From: CBDFKY01 sp965248995
GTDB lineage: Bacteria; Pseudomonadota; Alphaproteobacteria; Rickettsiales; UBA998
DNA: 64,000 nucleotides
Direction: 5' to 3'
NCBI GenBank assembly: GCA_965248995.1
Contig: CBDFKY010000006.1
Location: forward strand, 62,001-126,000
This document shows positions 53,368-62,400 of this stretch, one piece after another. Below the pieces are notes generated by a model. The model was not told the DNA's origin. It was given only the letters and a program-made list of their open reading frames with translations, and did no database searches. The position numbers were made by a program, and so were the translations under genes. Each line of letters opens with the position of its first letter. Position 1 is the stretch's first letter.

Positions 53368-54267
53368 TCATGATCCGGCCCGCACGCCGATCAGGTGGCA
53401 GATGGTGCGCGTCAGCATGGAGCGGTTGAGCGTGTAGAAATGAAATTCCTCCACGCCCTCCAGCCGCAGGCGGTGGCAGAGCGACGCCGTCACGTAGGCG
53501 GCCGTCTGGTTGTGCAGGTCGTGATCGTCATGGATGCTCTCGAACAGGTGGTTCAGCCAGTCGGGCACTTTCGCGCCGCACATGGCTGCGAATTTGCGCA
53601 GCTGTTTGATGTTGGTCACCGGCAGGATGCCCGGCACGACCGGCACCGTGATTCCGGCTTTACGTACCTTGTCCAGGAAACGCAGATACGTTTCCGCCTC
53701 AAAGAAAAACTGCGTGATAGCGCGCTTGGCGCCGGCGTCGATCTTGCGTTTCAGATGGTCGATGTCCGTCGCCGCGTCCACCGCCTCCGGATGCGTTTCA
53801 GGGTAGGCGGCGACACTGATTTCGAACGGATGCCGCTTGAGGAGCCCGGCTACCAGATCCGCTGCATACGCATATCCTTGGCTGTGAGGAACATAGGCCT
53901 GCTGCTCCGGCATGTCGCCCCGCAGCGCTACGATATGCCGGACGCCTGAGAGCCAGTATGCGTCCGCGACCGCATCTATTTCCTCCGACGACGCTCCGAC
54001 GCAGGTCAGGTGGGCGGCGGATTTGAGGTCCGTTTCCGCCATAATGCGGCTGATGGTGGCGTGGGTGCGTTCCCGCGTCGTCCCGCCGGCGCCATAGGTC
54101 ACCGACACGAACGCGGGCTTCAGGGGAAGAAGCGCCTGAACCGAAGTCCAGAGGCCCGCTTCACTTGCGGCGTCCTTCGGGGGGAAAAATTCGAACGACA
54201 CCGCTGCCGGAGGCGTGGTATAAAACTGATAAAGCCGTTGTTGAAGAATTTCGCTGAAGGCCGGCAT
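53368..54267 (-). CDS. metF: 5,10-methylenetetrahydrofolate reductase
   Basis: A 299-aa FAD enzyme giving 5-methyl-THF for methionine synthesis. FEFFPPKDAASEAGLW, SVTYGAGGTTRERTHATI, HLTCVGASSEEIDA, HIVALRGDMPEQQ and AKRAITQFFFEAETYLRF are the family blocks. Length and order are standard (near 296). No other methionine gene is adjacent and I see no SAM riboswitch in the 240 nt upstream. Confidence 0.96.
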   Translation of the reverse strand: MPAFSEILQQRLYQFYTTPPAAVSFEFFPPKDAASEAGLWTSVQALLPLKPAFVSVTYGAGGTTRERTHATISRIMAETDLKSAAHLTCVGASSEEIDAVADAYWLSGVRHIVALRGDMPEQQAYVPHSQGYAYAADLVAGLLKRHPFEISVAAYPETHPEAVDAATDIDHLKRKIDAGAKRAITQFFFEAETYLRFLDKVRKAGITVPVVPGILPVTNIKQLRKFAAMCGAKVPDWLNHLFESIHDDHDLHNQTAAYVTASLCHRLRLEGVEEFHFYTLNRSMLTRTICHLIGVRAGS

Positions 54268-54513
54268 GAAAACTCTGTCGTTTGAAAACTGAAGAAAAAT
54301 TGTGGTGAGGTTACACGGAAAGCGGAAGCGTCCGCCATATGTTTATTCGCCCCCGGTTAAATTCATTTTAACTATACAGTGCTGCCCAAGCGGGTATATG
54401 AACAATGCATATCGATATTTAACTCGTGTGATGGCTTAGTCCACCGCGATGTCCAGATTGAAATATTTTTGTAACTTCCAATTTTTTGTAACTCCCTGGC
54501 AGTGGAAATTTAA

Positions 54514-55236
54514 ATGAACGTGCGCCTTTTTCTCCTACAAAGCATGAAACCGCTCTGCCTGGCGGTCGTGGTGGGGATGATGGTGTCCGCCCCCGCTGTT
54601 GCCGCCGCTTCGGATGATCCGGCCGAGCCGGTCAACCGGGCGATTTTCCGCTTTAACGAATATGCCGACCGATATGTGCTCAAACCCGTCGCCGAAGGCT
54701 ATGACTATATCGTCCCCGACCCCGGCAAGCGCGGGATTTCCAATGTGCTGCACAACCTCACCATGCCCGTGACGTTCGTCAATTCGATCCTGCAGGCCGA
54801 TCCGGGCAACAGTTTCGAGTCGCTCTGGAGTTTCGTGCTGAACAGTACGTTCGGCATCGCCGGAATCTTCGATTTTACCGGAGCCAATACGGATCTCGAC
54901 GTGCATGACGAGGATTTCGGCCAGACGCTCGGTACGTGGGGAGTGGGCGCAGGGCCGTATCTGGTGCTGCCGCTGTTCGGTCCTTCGAATCTGCGGGATC
55001 TGGGCGGAATGGGCGTAGATTACGCCGCCGATCCTTTCAATTACGTCGATAACGATGCCTTCGTGTACGGACGTGCCGGGCTCGGCGTCGTCGACACGCG
55101 CTACCGCGCCCTCAAACTGGTGGATGACGTGTACGCCCAGTCACTCGATCCGTACGCCACGTTCCGCAGCGGCTATGCGCAGCGGCGGCGTGCCCAGATA
55201 GTCAATACCAGAAGCAGCGATGAAAACGAGGAGTAA
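54514..55236 (+). CDS. mlaA: MlaA/VacJ family protein (non-lipidated)
   Basis: A 240-aa MlaA: DPAEPVNRAIFRFNEYADRYVLKPVAEGYDYIVPDPGKRGISNVLHNL, followed by FNSTFGIAGIFDFTG-like VLNSTFGIAGIFDF and EDFGQTLGTWGVGAGPYLVLPLFGPSNLRD, the family core. MlaA moves phospholipids from the outer membrane outer leaflet to MlaC. The signal peptide ends in AVAAASDD with no Cys at the cleavage site, so this MlaA is not a classic lipoprotein. It is three bases before mlaC. Confidence 0.93.
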   Translation: MNVRLFLLQSMKPLCLAVVVGMMVSAPAVAAASDDPAEPVNRAIFRFNEYADRYVLKPVAEGYDYIVPDPGKRGISNVLHNLTMPVTFVNSILQADPGNSFESLWSFVLNSTFGIAGIFDFTGANTDLDVHDEDFGQTLGTWGVGAGPYLVLPLFGPSNLRDLGGMGVDYAADPFNYVDNDAFVYGRAGLGVVDTRYRALKLVDDVYAQSLDPYATFRSGYAQRRRAQIVNTRSSDENEE

Positions 55237-55239
55237 GGA

Positions 55240-55848
55240 ATGAAACGTCTCTTTCAATGGATACCGATAATCATCATGGGGCTGGCCTTCAGCCCTAACG
55301 CTTCCGCGGCGCCCGCCACGCAGCAGGCGGCGACGCCGGAGCAGGCGTTCGTCTATGAGGTGGCGGGCGAGGTGTTGAGCGCTGTGCGCGCCGCGCCTTC
55401 CAACGCGGATGCGAAACGCACGCTGGAAGCGGTGTTCACCAGATACGTGGATATCGAATGGGTGGGCCAGTTCGTGCTGGGCCGTCACTGGAAGGAGGCG
55501 AAGCCGGAGCAGCAGCAGCGTTTCCTCAGCGCTTACCGTTCGTTCATGGTTGGAAGCTATACCACGCGACTGCGGGATTATTCGGGGGATGATTATACCG
55601 TTTCAGCCCCGCGCACTGCCGGCGAGGGTCGCTCGGCTCTCACCATGAAAGTGAAGCGTGCGCAGGGCGCGCCGGTCGTCATCGATTACAAGATCCGTAA
55701 AAGCGGAGACGGGTACAAGATTTACGATCTGGTGGTGGAAGGCATCAGCCTGATCACCACCCAGCGCTCGGAATTCGATTCGGTGGTCAGTCAGAACGGA
55801 CTGGATTTCCTGATCGACGCGCTCGTGAAGAAATCCGCTGTGAAATAA
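55240..55848 (+). CDS. mlaC: Mla phospholipid shuttle protein MlaC
   Basis: A 202-aa periplasmic protein: signal peptide ending NASAAPA, then the MlaC/Tol-type domain (FTRYVDIEWVGQFVLGRHWKEAKPEQQQRFLSAYRSFMVGSY, then TTRLRDY). It carries phospholipids between MlaA and the MlaFEDB transporter. mlaF, mlaE, mlaD are not in the window. Runs into anmK with a two-base gap. Confidence 0.92.
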   Translation: MKRLFQWIPIIIMGLAFSPNASAAPATQQAATPEQAFVYEVAGEVLSAVRAAPSNADAKRTLEAVFTRYVDIEWVGQFVLGRHWKEAKPEQQQRFLSAYRSFMVGSYTTRLRDYSGDDYTVSAPRTAGEGRSALTMKVKRAQGAPVVIDYKIRKSGDGYKIYDLVVEGISLITTQRSEFDSVVSQNGLDFLIDALVKKSAVK

Positions 55849-55850
55849 TC

Positions 55851-56936
55851 TTGGGCGAGGCGAATCTTTTCCTCCCCGTCTGGTCGCTCGGCCTGATGAG
55901 CGGCACTTCGCTCGACGCGCTGGATCTGGCATTGATTCTGACGGATGGTCACCGGGTAGTTGAGCGCGGGCCCTGGTCGGACGTTGCGTTTCCGAAATCC
56001 CTTGCGGAGTCGTTGCGTGGATTGATGCATGGAGAAGGGGACGCACTGCGGCTTGAACAGGAATATACGCTGTTCGTGGCAGGGTGCGTGGATATGTTTC
56101 TGAAGCAGCATCCTGCGTTTGAGAAAACCGTTTCGATCATCGGTTTTCATGGACAGACCATCACGCACCGCCCGCTGGAGGGAATTACCTGGCAGCTCGG
56201 TAATCCCTCCCTGCTCGCCGAACGTACGGGTATCCCGGTGGCGGCGGATTTTCGTCGCCGTGACATGGCGGCGGGCGGACAGGGGGCGCCGCTGGTGCCG
56301 TTGTATCATGCGGCGCTGTCTGCCGATCTGCCGAAACCGCTAACTATCGTCAATATCGGCGGCGTGGCAAACGTCACGTATGTGGGAGAGAGTGAAGATG
56401 CATTGCTGGCATGGGACACCGGGCCGGGGAATGCGCTTCTGAATGACTGGATTTCTTTCCATACCGGAGAGACTTATGATGCGGACGGACGTTATGCGCG
56501 GGCCGGTTATGCGCATGCCTCTATTCTGGCGGGTTATATGAAAGACACGTACCTTTCGGCGATTCCGCCCAAGTCACTCGACCGCAATCATTTCTCGCTT
56601 GACACAGTGCGCGAGCTGTCGTTGCAGGACGGGGCGGCGACCCTTACCGCGTTCACGGTGGAAGCGATTGCAAGAGCCGGGGATTTTTTCCCGCAACCGC
56701 CTACGCGATGGCTGATAGCCGGAGGTGGACGTCATAACGCGGCGATCATGCAATCGTTGGCGGCAAGGCTGGGGCAGCCTGTCATCAACGCGGACGATCT
56801 CGGCTGGAGGGGCGATGCGATCGAAGCGGAAGCGTTCGCGTATCTCGCCGTTCGCTCCATGCGGGGCCTGCCGATCAGCCTGCCGGGAACGACGGGGGTG
56901 CGTGTTCCTACCAGCGGCGGCGGTCTCTACACTTGA
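55851..56936 (+). CDS. anmK: Anhydro-N-acetylmuramic acid kinase
   Basis: A 361-aa sugar kinase that recycles peptidoglycan anhydro-MurNAc to MurNAc-6-phosphate. LMSGTSLDALDLAL is the ATP-site P-loop of the AnmK family; IIGFHGQTITHRP, QLGNPSLLAERTGIPVAADFRRRDMAAGGQGAPL and DTGPGNALLNDW are also characteristic. The start is a TTG two bases after mlaC. Together with mlaA-mlaC this gives an envelope-related unit. Confidence 0.95.
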   Translation: MGEANLFLPVWSLGLMSGTSLDALDLALILTDGHRVVERGPWSDVAFPKSLAESLRGLMHGEGDALRLEQEYTLFVAGCVDMFLKQHPAFEKTVSIIGFHGQTITHRPLEGITWQLGNPSLLAERTGIPVAADFRRRDMAAGGQGAPLVPLYHAALSADLPKPLTIVNIGGVANVTYVGESEDALLAWDTGPGNALLNDWISFHTGETYDADGRYARAGYAHASILAGYMKDTYLSAIPPKSLDRNHFSLDTVRELSLQDGAATLTAFTVEAIARAGDFFPQPPTRWLIAGGGRHNAAIMQSLAARLGQPVINADDLGWRGDAIEAEAFAYLAVRSMRGLPISLPGTTGVRVPTSGGGLYT

Positions 56937-56939
56937 GCG

Positions 56940-57638
56940 TTATTCCCTGGGCAGCAGGCGCTTTTTCTTGACGCCGACGGCGTTGCGGCTTTCCATGAAA
57001 TCCTCCATGCGACGCGCGATATAATCCGACGTCCGCTGCTCGAACTCGTCAAGGGAGTTGCGGAAATAATGATCCGCGCCGGTGAACAGTTCGTATTCCA
57101 CGCCGTTCGAATGATTGGAGTGCAGTTTGCCGACCAGCTTGCCGACATCGGGGGCGTTGACGATATCGTCCCGGTCGCCCTGCAGGATGAGGCCGGACGC
57201 GGGGCAGGGGGTCAGGAAGGAAAAATCGTACTTATTGACCGGGGGAGACGCGGCGACGAATCCTTCGATCTCCGGGCGCCGCATCAACAGTTGCAGGGCG
57301 ATCCACGCCCCGAAGGAAAAACCGGCGATCCAGCAGGTGCAGGCTTCCGGGTTCTTCAACTGGATCCAGTCGAGCGCGGTGGCCGCGTCGCTCATCTCGC
57401 CGATGCCTTCATCGTACCGGCCCATCGATTTTCCCACTCCCCGGAAATTAAAGCGCAGCACCGAAAATCCGTTATTCATCAACGACTGAAACAGGCGGTA
57501 CACCACCTTGTTGTTCATCGTCCCGCCATAAAGCGGGTGTGGATGCAGCACGATCGCCACGGGGGCGGTAGGGTTTTCATTATGGTGATAGCGTCCTTCC
57601 AGGCGACCTTCGGAACCGTTGAATATGACTTCGGGCAT
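56940..57638 (-). CDS. Alpha/beta hydrolase (dienelactone-hydrolase-like)
   Basis: A 232-aa soluble hydrolase. HPHPLYGGTMNNKVV (oxyanion side), nucleophile elbow GFSFGAW, the aspartate in LQGDRDDIV and the His in FTGADHYFR form a plausible triad. The HPHP-x-x-GG pattern belongs to the group of YfbK/DLH-like hydrolases conserved in alphaproteobacteria. Converges on anmK with three bases between the stops. Substrate unknown. Confidence 0.88.
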   Translation of the reverse strand: MPEVIFNGSEGRLEGRYHHNENPTAPVAIVLHPHPLYGGTMNNKVVYRLFQSLMNNGFSVLRFNFRGVGKSMGRYDEGIGEMSDAATALDWIQLKNPEACTCWIAGFSFGAWIALQLLMRRPEIEGFVAASPPVNKYDFSFLTPCPASGLILQGDRDDIVNAPDVGKLVGKLHSNHSNGVEYELFTGADHYFRNSLDEFEQRTSDYIARRMEDFMESRNAVGVKKKRLLPRE

Positions 57639-57680
57639 GCGGCGTAAAACCTTCGGAGTGAAATAACCCCCTACCGTTAC

Positions 57681-57728
57681 TTTAATTCCCTGCCGATTTC
57701 AATAGAGTAGTTAAACCCGTTTCCCATG
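57681..57728. repeat. Imperfect direct repeat 1 (left copy)
   Basis: 48 nt that match 58815-58861 at 42 positions (five substitutions, one extra C), starting TTTAATTCC and ending CATG. The right copy is the leader and start codon of cysE, so this left copy is probably a duplicate of that leader. Confidence 0.75.
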
Positions 57729-57936
57729 CACAAGGGTCAACGCCTGAAACAGCTTCAAAAGGAAACGAAGAACCGGCAAAACCTGCTTTATGGAAGCAGC
57801 GAACTATGATGATACGGTATCGGTCTGAATATCAGGACAGGAGATTTATCGGGAAGGACCGGTGCTTCCGGCAATCGGTCGCGAGCTTTGCAAATATATT
57901 TTTACTTTTTAAAAGTCCCACGCGGCAATACGGAAA

Positions 57937-58281
57937 ATGAACTTCAGCGTTTTGAATTTGAAACTGACCGACCTATGGCTGGAAATGCTTTCGGAAAATG
58001 AACAGGAAATTTACATCAATCATGTGTGTGGATCTACCATTTCAGATGCAAGACGACAAAACCGGAATGCCATTATTCCTTTTATCCTCCAAAGCGCGCT
58101 GCTTGGTAAAGACCTGGAAACGATCATATCCACTTTTCCTAGCGTGCTGATCAAAGATTACTGTACAAGTAATCTATCCGAATGGCCAGCTCGTAAGGAA
58201 CCTATCGGTCCTGAACTGACAAGTTTCGTCGCGTTCGTTTTCCATATGTTAACCGGAAGCGAAAACCACAGGAGAAGATAG
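57937..58281 (+). CDS. Hypothetical 114-aa protein inside the direct-repeat insert
   Basis: Not recognised. The frame starts MNFSVLNLKLTDLWLEMLS, with GGAAA right before the ATG. Mostly helical; no signal or membrane segment. Its end runs into a second open frame (58215-58469) in another phase that is disrupted by copy E; a frameshift near residue 100 could join the two into one gene of about 190 residues. The DNA lies between the two direct repeats, as an insert. Confidence 0.5.
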   Translation: MNFSVLNLKLTDLWLEMLSENEQEIYINHVCGSTISDARRQNRNAIIPFILQSALLGKDLETIISTFPSVLIKDYCTSNLSEWPARKEPIGPELTSFVAFVFHMLTGSENHRRR

Positions 58282-58289
58282 AGTGCCTA

Positions 58290-58629
58290 TTGCATAAGCG
58301 TTACAAAAGCTACCTCCTTTGGAAAATTCTCCCGTCCCGAGATGATCAATCCAAAAAAGGTTCGGTCATCTTAGCAAAAAGCATTGTCAAGTTTGTTTTA
58401 GGAAAAATTAAAAGAGATGAATGCGCTGGACTGGCGCTGCTCAAATGTCAAGGTCATGACACGATATAGTCATTCCGATTAAAAACCGTACGGTTTTTGT
58501 CGGATAAAATGACTATAACCATATATTTTATAGTGTTTTTATCCGAAAATTTCCGTACGGAAATTATTCGGAAACACTATAGTAGCGGAGATCGAGGAAC
58601 TTTTCATCGCGATAAGCGAACTGCCTTAG
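58290..58629 (+). pseudogene. Small ORF interrupted by MITE-like copy E
   Basis: The phase that reads HKRYKSYLLWKILPSRDD, then KIKRDECAGLALLK and QGHDTI is open from 58215 and stops at TAG inside copy E (58467-58469). After the element the same phase reads AEIEELFIAISELP and ends in TAG at 58629, and a strong terminator follows at 58645. Removing copy E with one TA gives T-I-V-A in frame. Start codon unknown (a TTG at 58290 is one candidate; AGGAG lies 15 nt upstream). Confidence 0.55.
58465..58581 (+). mobile_element. Twin-palindrome MITE-like element, copy E
   Basis: Hairpins 58465-58517 and 58529-58581, spacer 58518-58528. Identical over all 117 nt to copy A, 51 kb away, so the two are recent. 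Ends TATAG/CTATA; splits the ORF at 58290-58629. Confidence 0.88.
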
Positions 58630-58644
58630 AAAACTTTCTGTTTT

Positions 58645-58679
58645 GACCGCTGGCCTTGCATGGCAAGCGGTCTTTTTTT
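58645..58679 (+). terminator. Rho-independent terminator after the interrupted ORF
   Basis: Stem GACCGCT/AGCGGTC (58645-58651 with 58666-58672), inner GCC/GGC, then seven T. Confidence 0.85.
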
Positions 58680-58814
58680 CTGCGATTTTTCAAACTTTGC
58701 AGGGGTATCTTATTCTCCACATCGTTCATGATATGGCTATCACCCATCTACGAGGTTGAGCGTCCAGTCCGCTGGATATAAAGTCAAGAGCCCCGGTTCG
58801 CTACTGAAAAACCA

Positions 58815-58861
58815 TTTAATTCCTTGCCGATTTGAATACAGCAGTTAAAACCGTTTCCATG
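58815..58861. repeat. Imperfect direct repeat 2 (right copy, cysE leader)
   Basis: 47 nt, partner of 57681-57728; contains the bases just before and including the cysE start codon. Confidence 0.75.
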
Positions 58862-59374
58862 TTCACCCGCATGAAGGAAGATATTGCCACGTTCCTGGAG
58901 CGTGACCCCGCCGCCCGCAGCCGTCTCGAAGTCATGCTCTGTTACGCCGGGCTGCATGCCGTCTGGCTGCACCGCATCGCGCATTTCCTGTGGAGGCGGC
59001 GGTTGAAACTGGCGGCGCGCATCGTCTCCCATCTTGCCCGTTTTTTGACGGGCATCGAAATCCATCCGGCGGCGACGCTCGGGCGAAGGCTGCTGATCGA
59101 CCACGGCATGGGGATCGTCATCGGCGAGACCGCTGAAGTGGGGGATGACGTCACCATGTATCACGGGGTGACGCTCGGCGGGGTTTCGCTGCATAAGGTG
59201 CGACGTCATCCCCGCATCGGCGACCGGGTGGTCATGGGCGCTGGCGCCAAGATTCTGGGCGCGATCACGGTAGGTAACGATGCGCGGATCGGCGCGAACG
59301 CCGTCGTCACGCGGGACGTGGAACAGGGCGCGACGATGGTCGGTATTCCCGCGATGATGGTGACAAAAGAGTGA
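58859..59374 (+). CDS. cysE: Serine O-acetyltransferase
   Basis: A 171-aa enzyme that acetylates serine for cysteine synthesis. The C-terminal left-handed beta-helix has the hexapeptide repeats (GIEIHPAATLGRRLLIDHGMGIVIGETAEVGDDVTMYHGVTLGG), and active-site His residues in DHGMG and YHGVTLGG. It is of the short type, without the N-terminal helical domain of E. coli CysE. Start ATG 58859; a TTG at 58832 could add nine residues. Its leader lies in direct repeat 2. Confidence 0.93.
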   Translation: MFTRMKEDIATFLERDPAARSRLEVMLCYAGLHAVWLHRIAHFLWRRRLKLAARIVSHLARFLTGIEIHPAATLGRRLLIDHGMGIVIGETAEVGDDVTMYHGVTLGGVSLHKVRRHPRIGDRVVMGAGAKILGAITVGNDARIGANAVVTRDVEQGATMVGIPAMMVTKE

Positions 59375-59476
59375 CAAAGCGTCTCGCTTGAAACCGGCCG
59401 TTATCGGGGATTGCGGAATGAGCTTCCAAGAAGGGTTCATTTTTCTGTTCAGATAGGGTATAAAGAAAGCGTAAAT

Positions 59477-62400
59477 ATGGCGACGCTCCCTTCTGCCCTC
59501 TTTCGTCAGCGACTGCTGGTATCCTGCGCTATGCTGGCGTGCGGTGCGGGAATCGCTATGCCTGCCCCTGCTGCTGCCGCCAACATGGCCGCGCAGCTTC
59601 GGAAGGATTTCGCCCGTCTCACCTTGAACGGAGCGGACGGCGCGAAAATGAAACCCTCCGCGAACGGGCGGGACGTGATCATCGAGTTCAATCAGCCGGT
59701 GCCGGTGACCATCGACGGGATCACGCAGAATCTGAAACCCTATATCCTTAATGCCCGCCAGTCGCCCGACCAGCGACAGGTGATCCTCACCATGCAGGAC
59801 GATTATCCGATCCGCAGTTTCATCAGCGGCACTACGAGCGGGGTGGATATCCTGTTCAAGGGAAGGCCGAAGCCCGAGCGCGTGGTGACGGACAAGACAC
59901 CCCTGCCTTCCACAACGCATCTTAACCCGTCAAAAGGGGTCGACGTCAAAGACTCGATACTGACTACATACAAAGGCGGGAAAAACAGCGTTTTCTCCAC
60001 CCAACCATCCAATCCGGCGCTTAAGGTGGCAGAAACATCCGCTGTTCCTTCCGTGCCGCTGCTGACGAAGCAGCCGGTACAAACCCCATCTTCCGCGCCA
60101 CGGCCAGAGCCAAAAGCGCCGAAGGTCATCACCACCAAAGCTCCGGGTGTGGAAAAAGGGAGCCGGAAAAAAGAGTCGATACTGCAGACGAAGCCGGTTG
60201 CAAAGGCAGAGCCAAAACAGACCATTACCGCGCTCGGCAAGCAGATTGCCGCCATTCCCATTCCCGTGAAGAAGCCCGAAATGCAAGAATCTGTCAAGAC
60301 GGCGCAGGCTGCGCCGCCAGTTCTGCCTGAAAACACACCGATTCCGGCACCAGCCGCACCCAGGGCAAATCCGTTGCCGGAAGCGATTCCGGTGGTTCCG
60401 GAACCCACTTTGTCCACCAGGGAGGAAAAGGAACAGGCGGCGCAAGCGCGGATCAGCGCCCTGATGAACAGCCATCCGCTGGTGGTGGGATTGAAAGGCG
60501 GGCCGGTCGACGCGCAGCTTTTCTTTCCGTTCAACGAGCGTACCGCGGCGGCGAGCTTTACGCTCGGCCATAATCTCTATGTCGTATTCAACAGCAAGCG
60601 GCAGATCGATATTAAAAACCTGACGACTATTCTGCCGCGCTATTTGACCTCCGTTCAGCAGCTGCCTTCCGAGAAGGGCACAGTGCTGCGTTTCGTGACG
60701 GACGGGGAGGTGTACACCACCGCCAACCTGACCGGCAACGGCTATGAATGGGTGGTCGACGCGTCCCGCCGGCCGAAAATTCCCAAGATCACCACCCTTC
60801 CGAACGTGGTGAGTGCCCCGCCGCTACCCGCCCACGTGGAGCTGGAAATGGTGCAGATGGGCGACGTCATCACGGTAATTGACTCGGTGAGCGGTGACGA
60901 CGTGGACGTGGTGCCGGGATATGAGGGCAATCACGGCGTGTTCCCGGAGCGTATCCTGCCGGACGCGACGGTGCTGCGTACCGGGCAGGGGATGGCGTAT
61001 CTGCCGACGCGCCCGGATGTGCGCCTGATGAAATTGCGCAGCGGTTTACGCCTGAGCGTACCCGGCGGGCTCGCCGTTTCTAAAAATCTGGCCGCGCTGC
61101 CCGCCGATGCGGCGCTGGCGGATCAGCAGCAGAGCTTCACGTTTTATCCCTATAGCCAGTGGAAGGCGGCGGATAATACCGATTTTTATGCGAAAGAGCG
61201 TGAGCTGTTCGCGGATATCAGCACGGCGGACAGTAAGAAAGCGCCGCTGCTGCGGATGAAGCTGGCGGAACTGTATCTCTCGGAAGGGATGCATATGGAA
61301 GCGCTCGGCGTGCTGGACATCATCCATCAGGATACGCCGGATGTGTATGACGACTACCAGCTCTCGGCCTTGGCCGGAGCGGCGAATTTCATGATCGGGC
61401 GCTTCGATGCCGCAGCTCAGAATTTCACCCACCCGACGGTGAAGGACGAGGAAGAAGCGAAAATGTGGCAGCGGATGCTGGAGGTGCTGGACGGGGCGGG
61501 GAAAAATTTCGATTACTTTACGTATAACCAGCATTACATCCGGTTCTATCCGCCGGATATGCGCCGCCGCATCGCCCTGCTCGCCGCGGATAACGCCCTC
61601 GCGCAGGGGAAAATCGAGGCGGTGCAGAAGATTTTCGCAGGCCTGGCACAGGATAAGCTGACGGATTCGCTGGAAGGGTACAAACAGTATATGTTGGGGC
61701 GGATTTATGCCGAGGCCGGAAAATTCGACAAGGCGGAAGAGAAACTGAAACCGCTGATCGACAATCCCGAGGACCGCTTTCTGCGGGCCCGCGCCGCATT
61801 CACGCTGGCGACCTCGAAATATAAAGCGGGGTTGATCGACCGGCCGGCGCTGATCGCCGCGCTGGAGCCACTGCGCTATGTCTGGCGGGGGGATGCGTTC
61901 GAGCTGAACCTGCTCAACCTGCTGGGTGAACTGTATGCCAATAACGGACAGTATCTGGATGCCCTGCGCGCCTGGAACGATGCAGTGACGTACTACCCGG
62001 ATACCGCCGTGGCGCGTGACGCCAGCGGTAGGATGGCGGCGGCGTTCGTCTCCCTGTTTAATGAGGGGAAGGCAAATAATCTCACCCCGCTCAGCGCGCT
62101 GGCGCTGTATTACGAGTTCCGGGACTTGACGCCGCTCGGCCGCCCGGGGGACGTGATGATCCAGCACCTTGCCGACCGGCTGGCAGGCGTCGACCTGCTC
62201 GACCGCGCCGCCTCGCTGCTGCAGCATCAGGTGACCTACCGGCTGGAGAAAGAAGAGCGCAGCCGCGTCGGCGCGCGTCTGGCGCTGATCTACCTGCTCA
62301 ACCGTGAGCCGGACAAGACGCTGGAGACGCTGGAGTTGACCGGCTACGGCGACAATGGCGCGGACCTCAACCGTAAACGCAACCATCTGGCGGCGCTCGC

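Noticed and set aside
58645..58679. Hairpin as part of the mobile element
   Set aside because: It lies 64 nt beyond the element end and has its own U-run; it is a normal terminator.
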